A stretch of 17,163 bases of DNA from Bacteroidota bacterium (GCA_023400335.1 JAEXFF010000012.1:1-17163), one strand, 5' to 3'. Counted from the stretch's first letter, positions 8,051 to 16,110 are shown. The notes: generated by a model not told the origin, from the sequence alone. Numbers and translations: made by a program.

Positions 8051-8073
8051 TCTGAAACCTCAGGAAATTCAGA
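8051..8073 (+). other. Hairpin in the efp leader
   Basis: TCTGAA (8051-8056) pairs with TTCAGA (8068-8073), a perfect 6-bp stem with an 11-base loop. It ends 41 bases before the efp ATG. Its role is unknown; it could affect mRNA stability or translation of efp. Confidence 0.35.
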
Positions 8074-8114
8074 CGGAAAAGTAAAATATAAATTTTTAAA
8101 ATAAGCTTAAATAT

Positions 8115-8681
8115 ATGGCAACAACAGCTGATTTCAAAAACGGATTGTGTATCGTATTTAAAGACGATTTATATACAATCGTTCAGTTTCAACATGTAAA
8201 ACCCGGTAAAGGTCCGGCATTTGTAAGAACTAAACTCAGAAATGTAAAAACGGGCAGAGTACTGGAAAATACATTTACTTCAGGCGTAAAAATTGATACT
8301 GCCCGTATCGAGCGCCGTCCATTTCAATTTTTATACAAAGACGGAGAAGATTATGTAATGATGCATACAGAAACCTATGATCAGGTTAACATTCCGGCAG
8401 AACTCATCAATGCTCCTCAGTTTTTAAAAGAAGGAGATGCAGTGGAAATGGTGGTTCATGCTGATACAGAGACTCCTCTATATGTAGAATTATTACCGAC
8501 TGTAGTATTGGAAGTTACTTATACAGAACCTGGTTTAAAAGGAGATACAGCTTCTTCTACTGCTTTAAAACCGGCAGAATTAGAGACCGGAGCAAAAGTT
8601 ATGGTGCCTCTTTTCATTGAAATGGGAGAAAAAATCCGCATCAATACGGCCGAAGGAACTTATGTGGAAAGAGTAAGATAA
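8115..8681 (+). CDS. efp: Translation elongation factor P
   Basis: A 188-residue, full-length EF-P. It binds next to the peptidyl-tRNA and relieves ribosomes stalled on consecutive prolines. Three beta-barrel domains fit the length: an N-terminal KOW-like domain (~1-65), an OB domain (~66-127) and a C-terminal OB domain (~130-188) ending [12 protein letters not shown]. The tip of the domain I loop is VKPGKGPAF (28-36), so the residue equivalent to modified Lys34 of E. coli is Lys32. A lysine is kept, but its modification cannot be read from the sequence and no modifying-enzyme gene (epmA/epmB, earP, ymfI-like) is in the window. The gene is preceded by a ~300-base spacer and closed by a strong hairpin terminator, so it is probably monocistronic. 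Confidence 0.96.
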   Translation: MATTADFKNGLCIVFKDDLYTIVQFQHVKPGKGPAFVRTKLRNVKTGRVLENTFTSGVKIDTARIERRPFQFLYKDGEDYVMMHTETYDQVNIPAELINAPQFLKEGDAVEMVVHADTETPLYVELLPTVVLEVTYTEPGLKGDTASSTALKPAELETGAKVMVPLFIEMGEKIRINTAEGTYVERVR

Positions 8682-8700
8682 TCGGTTAAATGTAAAAACA

Positions 8701-8742
8701 ATATAGTTGAAATCGGTAAAATCGTTTTCAGCTATATTTTTT
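8701..8742. terminator. Bidirectional intrinsic terminator between efp and rnc
   Basis: ATATAGTTGAAA (8701-8712) pairs with TTTCAGCTATAT (8726-8737), a 12-bp stem with one G-U pair, followed by a T run to 8742. A-rich bases upstream (8694-8700) supply a T-rich tail on the opposite strand, so it can serve both efp and the convergent acpP-fabF-rnc transcript. Confidence 0.8.
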
Positions 8743-8757
8743 CAAAAAGATTTCCGC

Positions 8758-9501
8758 TTATATCTCCAGTTTGCCTTCAGCCTCATCCATAAGTTTTTCA
8801 ATCACTTGTTCAGCAGCATTTTGTTCAGCTTCTTTTTTAGAGGCTCCGTTTCCATTTCCCATCACTGTTCCGTCAATTGAGATCATACATTCAAACCGGT
8901 TTTTATGATTTTTTTGATTTTCGTGAACATCAAAAAACAATTCTTTCCTGTTTTTTTGTCCCCATTCAATCAACCGACTTTTATAATTCCGGTCAATAGT
9001 AACCAGATCCCGGATATTAAAAAAATTCGGGAAAATAAATTTCTCAATAAATTTCTTCGTATTACCGAATCCCTGATCCAGAAACATAGCGCCGATAAAA
9101 GCCTCGAATACATCTCCGTATACATGTTTGTTTTTAGATATATCGGACTTAGCCACTACAGCTTTGTCTAAACCAATATTAATGGCCAGTTCATTTAAAG
9201 ATTCCCGGCTTACTACTTTAGAACGGACGCGTGTCAGAAATCCTTCGTCTTTAATCGGAAAAAACTTATAAAGTAATTCTGCAACAATTGCTCCCAATAC
9301 GGCATCTCCCAAAAATTCCAGCCGTTCATAATTCAGGACAGTACCGTTTTTTGTATACCGGGAAGCAGATTTATGAAGCAAAGCCAGCTTATACAAATTC
9401 CGGTTACCCGGGACAAAGCCAATTTGAGAAATAGACAATCCATAAAACTTATCGTTCCTGTGAAGATAAAGTCTTATGGATTGAATGATTTTCCTAACCA
9501 C
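8758..9501 (-). CDS. rnc: Ribonuclease III
   Basis: A 247-residue double-strand-specific endoribonuclease that matures rRNA precursors and cleaves structured mRNAs. The catalytic domain carries the family signature NYERLEFLGDAVLG (57-70). Predicted metal-binding residues are E62, D66, D130 and E133 (the last two in HVYGDVFEAFIGAMFLD). A double-stranded-RNA-binding domain follows at ~170-240, with GNGNGASKKEAEQNAAEQ (215-232) as its conserved end. The start is a GTG at 9501; no ATG lies nearby, and the resulting N-terminus (KIIQSIRLYLHR) resembles that of other Bacteroidales enzymes. It begins 21 bases after the fabF stop, so it is the last gene of an acpP-fabF-rnc unit. Confidence 0.95.
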   Translation of the reverse strand: MVRKIIQSIRLYLHRNDKFYGLSISQIGFVPGNRNLYKLALLHKSASRYTKNGTVLNYERLEFLGDAVLGAIVAELLYKFFPIKDEGFLTRVRSKVVSRESLNELAINIGLDKAVVAKSDISKNKHVYGDVFEAFIGAMFLDQGFGNTKKFIEKFIFPNFFNIRDLVTIDRNYKSRLIEWGQKNRKELFFDVHENQKNHKNRFECMISIDGTVMGNGNGASKKEAEQNAAEQVIEKLMDEAEGKLEI

Positions 9502-9522
9502 CGCCCAAAAAATTAGAAGTGA

Positions 9523-10767
9523 TTATTTTTTAATAACGACACAAGCGTTGTGCCCACCAAAGCCAAAAGTATTGCTCATGGCCACATTCACTGTTCGCTG
9601 CTGAGCTTTATTGAATGTGAAATTCAATTTAGGATCAAGCTCCGGATCAAGATTCTGGAAGTTAATGGTGGGAGGAATCACATCATTTTTCACAGCCAAA
9701 ACACAAGCAATAGCTTCTATTGCTCCGGCTGCCCCCAACAGGTGACCTGTCATTGATTTAGTCGAACTGATATTTAAATTATAAGCATGTTCTCCAAAAG
9801 CTTTCTGAATTGCTTTGGGTTCAGCCACATCTCCCAAACCGGTTGAAGTACCATGAACATTTATATAATCTACATTCTCAGGTTTAAGACCAGCATTTTC
9901 AAGAGCACCGAGCATTACGTCACAAGCCCCCTCTCCGGTCGGATCAGGAGCTGTCATATGATAAGCATCGCAATTTGCGCTGCCTCCGGCTAATTCCGCA
10001 TAAATTTTGGCTCCTCTCTTTACAGCATGTTCGTATTCTTCAATGACAAGGCAAGCACCACCTTCACCGATGACAAAACCGTCTCTGTCCACATCAAACG
10101 GACGGGAAGCTGTCTTCGGATCATCATTACGCGTAGAAATCGCTTTCATGGCACTAAAACCACCGACACCCGGAACTGTAATAGCAGCTTCTGAACCACC
10201 GGCAATAATAATATCAGCTTTTCCTAAACGTATAAGGTCTAATGCATCAACCAAGGCATGAGCCGATGAGGCACAAGCCGATACAGTCGTATAGTTAGGA
10301 CCTTTAAATCCATGTTCTATAGCAATCATACCGCCTGCCATATTCGCAATCATCTTAGGTATAAAAAAAGGGTTGAATCTCGGCGTCCCCTCTCCTAGCG
10401 CAAAGTCCCGGCATTCTTCGAAAAACGTCTGTAAGCCGCCAATTCCAGCCCCCCAAATTACACCAATTCTTTTTACATTCTCCTGTTCCACATCCAGACC
10501 AGAATCCTGAAGCGCCTCCCGGGCTGCTATTAACCCGAACTGCGTATAGAGATCCATTTTACGAACTTCTTTCTTATCAAAATAAGAAACCGGATCGTAA
10601 TCTTTTACTTCACAGGCAAATTGTGTACGAAATTTTGATGCATCAAAACGAGTAATAGGACCGGCGCCACTGACACCTTTTACTAAATTGTCCCAAAACT
10701 CCGGTACGTTATGACCAAGAGGGTTGATTGTTCCAAGACCTGTAATTACTACTCGTTTCAAATCCAT
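9523..10767 (-). CDS. fabF: 3-Oxoacyl-[acyl-carrier-protein] synthase II
   Basis: A 414-residue condensing enzyme of type II fatty-acid synthesis. It extends acyl-ACP by two carbons with malonyl-ACP and is needed for the temperature-sensitive elongation of unsaturated chains in E. coli. The thiolase-fold catalytic triad is intact: C165 in TVSACASSAH, H305 in NVHGTSTGLGD and H342 in SMTGHLLGAAGA. The conserved K337 is also present, as is the C-terminal MSNTFGFGGHNACVVI loop. The ATG at 10767 lies 18 bases after the acpP stop, so substrate carrier and enzyme are co-transcribed. Confidence 0.97.
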   Translation of the reverse strand: MDLKRVVITGLGTINPLGHNVPEFWDNLVKGVSGAGPITRFDASKFRTQFACEVKDYDPVSYFDKKEVRKMDLYTQFGLIAAREALQDSGLDVEQENVKRIGVIWGAGIGGLQTFFEECRDFALGEGTPRFNPFFIPKMIANMAGGMIAIEHGFKGPNYTTVSACASSAHALVDALDLIRLGKADIIIAGGSEAAITVPGVGGFSAMKAISTRNDDPKTASRPFDVDRDGFVIGEGGACLVIEEYEHAVKRGAKIYAELAGGSANCDAYHMTAPDPTGEGACDVMLGALENAGLKPENVDYINVHGTSTGLGDVAEPKAIQKAFGEHAYNLNISSTKSMTGHLLGAAGAIEAIACVLAVKNDVIPPTINFQNLDPELDPKLNFTFNKAQQRTVNVAMSNTFGFGGHNACVVIKK

Positions 10768-10785
10768 AGAATTGTTATTGGTTTT

Positions 10786-11022
10786 TTACTTTGCGTTAGC
10801 TTCTACATAAGAGATAGCATCACCTACAGTAGTGATCTTTTCAGCTTGATCATCCGGAATGGTAATATTAAATTCTTTTTCCAATTCCATAATCAATTCT
10901 ACTGTATCCAAAGAGTCAGCTCCCAAATCATTTGTAAATGTAGCTTCCGGAGTAACTTCTGTTTCATCCACTCCTAATTTGTCAACGATGATAGCCTTAA
11001 CTCTACTTGTAATGTCAGACAT
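10786..11022 (-). CDS. acpP: Acyl carrier protein
   Basis: A 78-residue acidic four-helix carrier that holds growing acyl chains on a phosphopantetheine arm. The attachment serine is S37 in [15 protein letters not shown], a textbook ACP motif. It is first in the acpP-fabF-rnc unit. Its promoter lies about 80 bases upstream and gives a leader of ~70 bases, which includes a small hairpin (CGTAT 11064-11068 with ATACG 11075-11079 on the plus strand). Confidence 0.97.
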   Translation of the reverse strand: MSDITSRVKAIIVDKLGVDETEVTPEATFTNDLGADSLDTVELIMELEKEFNITIPDDQAEKITTVGDAISYVEANAK

Positions 11023-11100
11023 AACTTTAAATTTTAATTAGACATTTATTTTTTACTCTCACACGTATTTTTCCATACGCATATTTATCAAAACTCGTCG

Positions 11101-11131
11101 CAAAGTTAGAGTTTATTTTTTTTCTAAAAAA
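11101..11131 (-). promoter_or_regulatory. Candidate promoter for acpP-fabF-rnc
   Basis: On the minus strand, TAACTTTG (11108-11101) is a perfect -7 box (TAnnTTTG). The -33 position, 19 bases upstream, reads TTTT (11131-11128). Transcription would start near 11094. It lies immediately beside the divergent purN promoter. Confidence 0.55.
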
Positions 11132-11134
11132 TTT

Positions 11135-11165
11135 TTTGACAGGAATATAAGTTTTATTACCTTTA
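11135..11165 (+). promoter_or_regulatory. Candidate promoter for purN
   Basis: TTTG (11135-11138), 19 bases, then TACCTTTA (11158-11165). This matches TTTG-N19-TAnnTTTG except for a final A. The start would be near 11172, which leaves ~20 bases before the ATG at 11193 but only ~8 before the ATG at 11181, favouring the later start. Confidence 0.55.
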
Positions 11166-11192
11166 TGCAATTGATTTTTAATGTTTTACAAG

Positions 11193-11768
11193 ATGAAAAA
11201 AATAGCAATATTCGCCTCTGGATCAGGTTCTAACGCCGAAAATATCATCCAATATTTCATTTCCAGGCCTGAAATATCCGTTGATTCGGTCTTTTGTAAT
11301 GTACCAGACGCTTATGTTTTAAAAAGAGCTGAAAAATACAATATACCTACTTTTTTGTTTGACCGCAAAGATTTGAAAGACCCGGAAAAGGTATTCCAAA
11401 CCTTGCAGGAACGCCAAATTGACTTTATCGTATTAGCCGGATTTTTATGGCTGATGCCTGCCTTTATTGTATCTGCTTTCCCCGATAAAATCATCAATAT
11501 TCATCCGGCTTTGCTCCCCCATTACGGAGGAAAAGGAATGTACGGGATGAAGGTACATGAAGCCGTCATTGCAGCAGGAGAAAAAGAAAGCGGAATTACC
11601 ATTCATTATATTAATAACCGATACGATGAAGGAAGCCCGATTTTTCAGGCCCGTTGCCGGATTGAAACAAAAGATACACCAGAAAGCCTGGCCCAAAAAG
11701 TACATGCATTGGAATACGAACACTTCCCCCGGGTAATAGAGGAAACGATTCAACATTTAAAAAACTGA
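11193..11768 (+). CDS. purN: Phosphoribosylglycinamide formyltransferase
   Basis: A 191-residue enzyme that transfers a formyl group from 10-formyl-tetrahydrofolate to glycinamide ribonucleotide, the third step of purine synthesis. Visible motifs are the N-terminal phosphate-binding loop MKKIAIFASGSGSNAENI (1-18), INIHPALLPHYGG (101-113) with catalytic N102 and H104, and YDEGSPIFQ (144-152) with D145. These correspond to N106, H108 and D144 of the E. coli enzyme. An ATG at 11181 would add MFYK; the second ATG at 11193 fits both the family start and the promoter. It is divergent from acpP and followed 65 bases later by dnaE without a clear terminator or promoter, so the two may be co-transcribed. 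Confidence 0.95.
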   Translation: MKKIAIFASGSGSNAENIIQYFISRPEISVDSVFCNVPDAYVLKRAEKYNIPTFLFDRKDLKDPEKVFQTLQERQIDFIVLAGFLWLMPAFIVSAFPDKIINIHPALLPHYGGKGMYGMKVHEAVIAAGEKESGITIHYINNRYDEGSPIFQARCRIETKDTPESLAQKVHALEYEHFPRVIEETIQHLKN

Positions 11769-11833
11769 AAACAAAAAGATATATAAACTGAAACAATTAA
11801 ATTTACCGGCTTTTAATTCCTAAATTTTTCAGG

Positions 11834-14800
11834 ATGAAATTTACGCACTTTCACGTTCACTCACAATACTCTATACTGGACGGAGCTGCCAGCATCCCCG
11901 GCTTGATTGACAAGGCAATAGCCGATGGCATGACAGCCTTATCCCTTACAGACCATGGAAATATGTTCGGGATTAAACTCTTTTATGATACCTGCCGCAA
12001 AAAAGGGATAAAACCCATATTGGGATGCGAAGCTTATGTTGCCCGTGAATCTTTATACCGCAAAGAAAAACCCATTGACCGTTCCGGAGAACACCTCATT
12101 CTATTGGCCAAAAATCAGCAAGGATATACCAACCTCGTACAACTTTGTTCAGTTGCCTTTATTGACGGATTTTATTATCGTCCCCGCATTGATAAAGCCT
12201 TGCTGGAAAAACATCACGAAGGTTTGATTATTTCTTCTGCCTGTCTGGGCGGAGAAATCTCACAAAAGATTATGGCCGGAGACATTGCCGGGGCAGAAGC
12301 TGCTGCCCAATGGTACAAAGACCTGTTAGGAGATGATTATTACCTAGAAGTCATGCGGCATCCGGCAGCAGACCCGAAATTAAGATCGGAGGTATATGAA
12401 AATCAAGAACTTTGTATCAAGCACATTCTTCAAATCGGAGAAAAATTAGGAATCAAAGTGATTGCGACCAATGATGTACACTTTCTCAATGAAGAAGATG
12501 CAGAAGCTCATGATATGCTAATCTGTCTAAATACCCGCAAAGATATTGACGATCCCACCCGTATGCGCTATACCCGCCAGGAATGGTTTAAAACGACCAG
12601 TGAAATGGCCGAATTATTCAAGGATATTCCACAGGTCATAGAAAATACGCAGGAAGTTGCTGATAAAATTGAAGAATACCAACTTGATTCCGATCCCATT
12701 ATGCCTGTTTTTCCCATTCCTGCGGAATTCGGCACAGAAGATGAATATCGTAAACAATTTACGACAGAAGATTTATTCAATGAGTTCACCCGGAACGAAA
12801 AAGGGGAGGTCGTCATGTCAGCTGAAGATGCCCATAAAAAAATAAAAAAATTGGGAGGGTATGAAAAACTCTATCGTATTAAGCTGGAAGCCGATTACTT
12901 AAAAGCTTTAACGATGAAAGGAGCTGTCAGACGTTATGGGGAGCAACTTACTCCGGAGTTACAGGAACGGTTGGCATTTGAACTTCACATCATGAAAACG
13001 ATGGGGTTCCCAGGCTATTTCTTAATCGTTCAGGATTTTATCCAGGCAGCCCGTGATATGGGGGTAATCGTAGGTCCCGGCCGGGGATCAGCAGCCGGCA
13101 GCGCTGTAGCATACTGCCTTGGGATAACCAGTATAGATCCGGTAAAATATGATTTACTGTTCGAACGTTTTTTAAATCCGGACCGCATATCCTTACCGGA
13201 TATCGACGTAGACTTCGACGATGACGGGCGCCAGCGTGTATTGGAATGGGTGACCCAAAAATACGGAGCAGATAAGGTGGCCCATATCGTTACTTTCGGA
13301 AGTATGGCCGCGAAGATGGCAATTAAAGACGTAGCCCGGGTATTGAAGCTGGATCTTTCAGAGGCAAACCGCCTGGCTAAAATGGTTCCGGAAGCCCCTA
13401 AAATGACTTTAAAAAAAGCTTACAAGGAAAACCCGGATTTAGAAAAAGAAAAAAAATCCCCCAATCCTCTTATTGCCAAAACCATCCAATTGGCAGAAAT
13501 TCTGGAAGGTTCCGTACGTCAGACAGGAGTACACGCTTGTGGTATATTGATTAGCAGGGATCCTCTTACAGAACATATCCCGATTATGCCTACTGAAGGA
13601 GAAAGTCTGATGACGACTCAGTACGACGGGCATTTTGTAGAACCAATCGGTTTGATTAAGATGGATTTTCTGGGACTGAGGACGCTTTCCATTATAAAAA
13701 CCTGTCTGGAAAATATCAAAGCCTCTAAACACCTGGAAATAGATGAAAATCAAATCCCGCTGGACGATAAAACAACCTTTGAACTTTTTTCCCGGGGAGA
13801 AACGACCGGACTGTTCCAGTTCGAGTCGCCCGGTATGAAAAAACACCTGAAAGCTTTGCAACCCAACCGTTTTGAGGACCTGGTTGCTATGAATGCCCTT
13901 TACCGTCCGGGACCGATGGAATATATTCCCCAGTTCATTAAACGAAAACATGGGGAAGAACCTATAGTATACGACCATCCCATGATGGAACCTTTCCTGA
14001 AAGATACCTATGGAATCACTGTTTATCAGGAACAAGTCATGCTTCAATCCAGGGCCTTGGGTAACTTTACCCGGGGTATGTCGGACACTTTGCGGAAAGC
14101 TATGGGTAAAAAACAAATTGACACCATGAACAAGCTGAAAGACCAGTTTATTCAAGGATGCCGGAATAATCCGGATTTTGTCAAAGGTTGCCAGGATGTC
14201 GGGAAAGATGTAGAAACTTTAGTAAATAAAATCTGGGGAGATTGGGAAGCTTTTGCTTCCTACGCTTTCAATAAATCACATTCGGTTTGTTATGCTTATA
14301 TCGCCTATCAGACCGGTTACCTGAAAGCTCATTATCCCGCAGAATTTATGGCAGCCAACTTGAGTAACAACCTTTCCCAGATTGAAAAAGTCACTGTATT
14401 CATGGATGAATGCAAGAGGATGGGACTAAAGGTACTGGCCCCCGATGTTAACGAATCCTTCAACGATTTCATGGTGAACAGTAAAGGAGATATCCGTTTC
14501 GGAATGGCAGCAATTAAAGGGGTAGGAGAAGGAGCTGCAGATAAAATCATCGAAGAAAGGGCGAAAAACGGCCCTTATAAGGATGTATTTGACTTCTTTG
14601 AACGGATCGATTATAAAAGCGTAAATAGAAAAACACTCGAAAATTTAATCATAGCAGGAGGATTGGATAGTTTCGGTTATCACCGGGCCCAATATTTTCA
14701 GCCGATTGATGCGACAAGCACTATACTGGATACATTGATTAATTTCGGACAAAAAAATCAAAAAGACAGTCTGAATTTACAGGTATCTCTTTTCGGAGGT

Positions 14801-15520
14801 ATGGAGGGTTATGAAGTAGCCCGGCCTAATATCCCGCATTGTGAACCTTGGACAGAACTGGAAAAATCGAAAAAAGAAAAAGAACTGATTGGGATTTACT
14901 TAACGTCGCATCCCTTAGATCCCTTTAAACTGGAAATTAAAGCCCTGTGTACCCCTCTGGAAGAGCTTAGCAGCAACCTGAATGCTCTACGGGAAAAAGA
15001 TATCACAATTGCCGGTATTATCATTAACAAACGGGAAGGAAAAACCAGGAAAGGGAACGATTTCGGAATCCTCACCATAGAAGATTTCAGCGGTACTTAT
15101 GAATTACCTTTTTTTGGAGAAGATTATATTAAATATCGCAACTATTTTATTCTGGAAACCGCTATATATATCAAAGGGAGAGTTCAAACCAAAAAATGGA
15201 GTAACGATCCGAACGAACTCTCATTCAACATCAACAGCATCGATTTATTAAATGTCATTGGAGAAAAATTGATCAAATCCATTACTTTGATGGTCGATAT
15301 CAGTCAACTGACTTTTGAAACGTTGAATGAAATAAATAATCAGTTTATCTTAAAACATTCTACTGATAAAAAGACGAACCACGTCCCTTTAAATTTTATA
15401 CTTTACGACCAGAATGGTTATAACGTCAAAATGTTCTCAAGAAGTTGTAAAATAGAACGTTCGAGAGAATTATACGAATATTTTGAAAATAATGATGCCA
15501 TTAAAATGAAAATTAATTAA
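11834..15520 (+). CDS. dnaE: DNA polymerase III subunit alpha
   Basis: The 1228-residue catalytic subunit of the replicative polymerase. Domains in order are PHP (~1-285; HVHSQYS at 7-13, TDHG at 39-42, GCEAYV at 64-69, NDVHF at 213-217), a C-family palm with GPGRGSAAGS (414-423), the catalytic aspartates in LPDIDVDFDDDGR (454-466, probably D458 and D460) and D611 in KMDFLGLRTL. These are followed by a fingers region with RPGPMEY, a helix-hairpin-helix region (AAIKGVGEGAADKI) and an OB domain (ITIAGIIINKREGKTRKGND onward). The C-terminal tail probably contacts clamp-loader and beta-clamp partners. Length is normal and the frame is uninterrupted. Most PHP metal ligands known from the Mycobacterium tuberculosis enzyme appear kept, but the site of its His107 is a valine (V107) here, so PHP exonuclease activity is doubtful. 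Confidence 0.97.
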   Translation: MKFTHFHVHSQYSILDGAASIPGLIDKAIADGMTALSLTDHGNMFGIKLFYDTCRKKGIKPILGCEAYVARESLYRKEKPIDRSGEHLILLAKNQQGYTNLVQLCSVAFIDGFYYRPRIDKALLEKHHEGLIISSACLGGEISQKIMAGDIAGAEAAAQWYKDLLGDDYYLEVMRHPAADPKLRSEVYENQELCIKHILQIGEKLGIKVIATNDVHFLNEEDAEAHDMLICLNTRKDIDDPTRMRYTRQEWFKTTSEMAELFKDIPQVIENTQEVADKIEEYQLDSDPIMPVFPIPAEFGTEDEYRKQFTTEDLFNEFTRNEKGEVVMSAEDAHKKIKKLGGYEKLYRIKLEADYLKALTMKGAVRRYGEQLTPELQERLAFELHIMKTMGFPGYFLIVQDFIQAARDMGVIVGPGRGSAAGSAVAYCLGITSIDPVKYDLLFERFLNPDRISLPDIDVDFDDDGRQRVLEWVTQKYGADKVAHIVTFGSMAAKMAIKDVARVLKLDLSEANRLAKMVPEAPKMTLKKAYKENPDLEKEKKSPNPLIAKTIQLAEILEGSVRQTGVHACGILISRDPLTEHIPIMPTEGESLMTTQYDGHFVEPIGLIKMDFLGLRTLSIIKTCLENIKASKHLEIDENQIPLDDKTTFELFSRGETTGLFQFESPGMKKHLKALQPNRFEDLVAMNALYRPGPMEYIPQFIKRKHGEEPIVYDHPMMEPFLKDTYGITVYQEQVMLQSRALGNFTRGMSDTLRKAMGKKQIDTMNKLKDQFIQGCRNNPDFVKGCQDVGKDVETLVNKIWGDWEAFASYAFNKSHSVCYAYIAYQTGYLKAHYPAEFMAANLSNNLSQIEKVTVFMDECKRMGLKVLAPDVNESFNDFMVNSKGDIRFGMAAIKGVGEGAADKIIEERAKNGPYKDVFDFFERIDYKSVNRKTLENLIIAGGLDSFGYHRAQYFQPIDATSTILDTLINFGQKNQKDSLNLQVSLFGGMEGYEVARPNIPHCEPWTELEKSKKEKELIGIYLTSHPLDPFKLEIKALCTPLEELSSNLNALREKDITIAGIIINKREGKTRKGNDFGILTIEDFSGTYELPFFGEDYIKYRNYFILETAIYIKGRVQTKKWSNDPNELSFNINSIDLLNVIGEKLIKSITLMVDISQLTFETLNEINNQFILKHSTDKKTNHVPLNFILYDQNGYNVKMFSRSCKIERSRELYEYFENNDAIKMKIN

Positions 15521-15530
15521 TTTCGCAGAG

Positions 15531-15654
15531 CAAAGCGAAGCAAAATCGTCAGATTTTGTGAACAAAGCGAAGCAAAATCCCCTGATATTGCAAAAAAATG
15601 AGGTAAAGTCACTGGATTTTGTACACATTTATAAGGTAAAAACACTAAATTTCT
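15531..15654 (+). repeat. Degenerate ~32-bp tandem repeat forming small hairpins, downstream of dnaE
   Basis: The 17-base string at 15531-15547 (CAAAGCGAAGCAAAATC) recurs exactly at 15563-15579, 32 bases on. Diverged copies continue near 15601 and 15634. Each of the first three units carries a 7-base arm, a 4-base loop and a complementary arm: 15541-15547/15552-15558 (perfect), 15573-15579/15584-15590 (one mismatch) and 15604-15610/15615-15621 (two G-U pairs). The fourth unit resembles the third in sequence but no longer pairs. The block fills about half of the 234-base dnaE-trxA spacer and starts 10 bases after the dnaE stop. Confidence 0.6.
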
Positions 15655-15688
15655 AAAATAAAGAACAAAGAGATCTTTTTAGAAAAGC

Positions 15689-15716
15689 AGATAGAACCGC
15701 CTGAACGGTTTTATCT
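15689..15716 (+). other. Long hairpin between dnaE and trxA (leader element or terminator)
   Basis: AGATAGAACCG (15689-15699) pairs with CGGTTTTATCT (15706-15716), an 11-bp stem with a single G-U pair and a 6-base loop. It ends 38 bases before the trxA ATG. No T run follows, so it is not a typical terminator. It could be a leader structure of trxA or a processing/stability element for dnaE mRNA. No clear trxA promoter was found in the spacer. Confidence 0.45.
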
Positions 15717-15754
15717 TACCCTACAGATAAATATGAACTTTTAAAATAATTATT

Positions 15755-16072
15755 ATGGCTATAATGGTTAATGATTCAAATTTTGAGGAAGTAGTACTAC
15801 AATCGGAATTACCGGTTTTAGTGGATTTCTGGGCAGAATGGTGCGGCCCATGCAAAATGATGATGCCTATTGTAGAAGAGGCTGCTACTGAATATGCCGG
15901 AAAACTCGTTGTGGCAAAAGTGGATGTCGACAGCAGTCCGGGTACGGCAGCCCGTTTTGGAATACGAAATATCCCAACTATTCTTTTCTTTAAAAACGGG
16001 GAAGTGGTTGACAAACAGGTAGGGGCTGCTCCCAAAACATCATTGGCAGAAAGGATAAAAGCCATATTGTAA
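15755..16072 (+). CDS. trxA: Thioredoxin
   Basis: A 105-residue classical thioredoxin, the small cytoplasmic protein that reduces disulfides in enzymes such as ribonucleotide reductase and is itself recycled by thioredoxin reductase. The active site WAEWCGPC has C30 and C33. The buried charged residue before the active site (D24 in VDFWAEW) and the cis-proline P74 (NIPTILFF) are present, as is the GAAP segment near the end. No signal peptide is visible. It follows dnaE after a 234-base spacer with repeats and a hairpin and is closed by a 15-bp terminator stem, so it is probably transcribed alone. Confidence 0.95.
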   Translation: MAIMVNDSNFEEVVLQSELPVLVDFWAEWCGPCKMMMPIVEEAATEYAGKLVVAKVDVDSSPGTAARFGIRNIPTILFFKNGEVVDKQVGAAPKTSLAERIKAIL

Positions 16073-16110
16073 CTGAATACTTAAAGAGTAGTTTTACAAT
16101 ATTTCTCAAC

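Noticed and set aside
13439..14155. A 238-codon open frame on the minus strand inside dnaE
   Set aside because: It lies wholly antisense to the conserved polymerase core, its translation has no recognisable motif, and its start has no promoter. It is an antisense shadow of dnaE.
15521..15598. Possible read-through extension of dnaE past its stop into the repeats
   Set aside because: The frame after the stop continues for only 26 codons and gives a basic, repetitive peptide not typical of DnaE C-termini. The stop at 15518-15520 ends the protein at normal length.
15531..15654. CRISPR-like array
   Set aside because: The spacing is ~32 bases with no unique spacers. The units themselves are contiguous and diverged, and there are no cas genes.
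15721..16065. A 114-codon open frame opposite trxA
   Set aside because: It mirrors trxA almost exactly and reads as low-complexity Ser/Thr-rich sequence, as expected from the reverse of a conserved gene.
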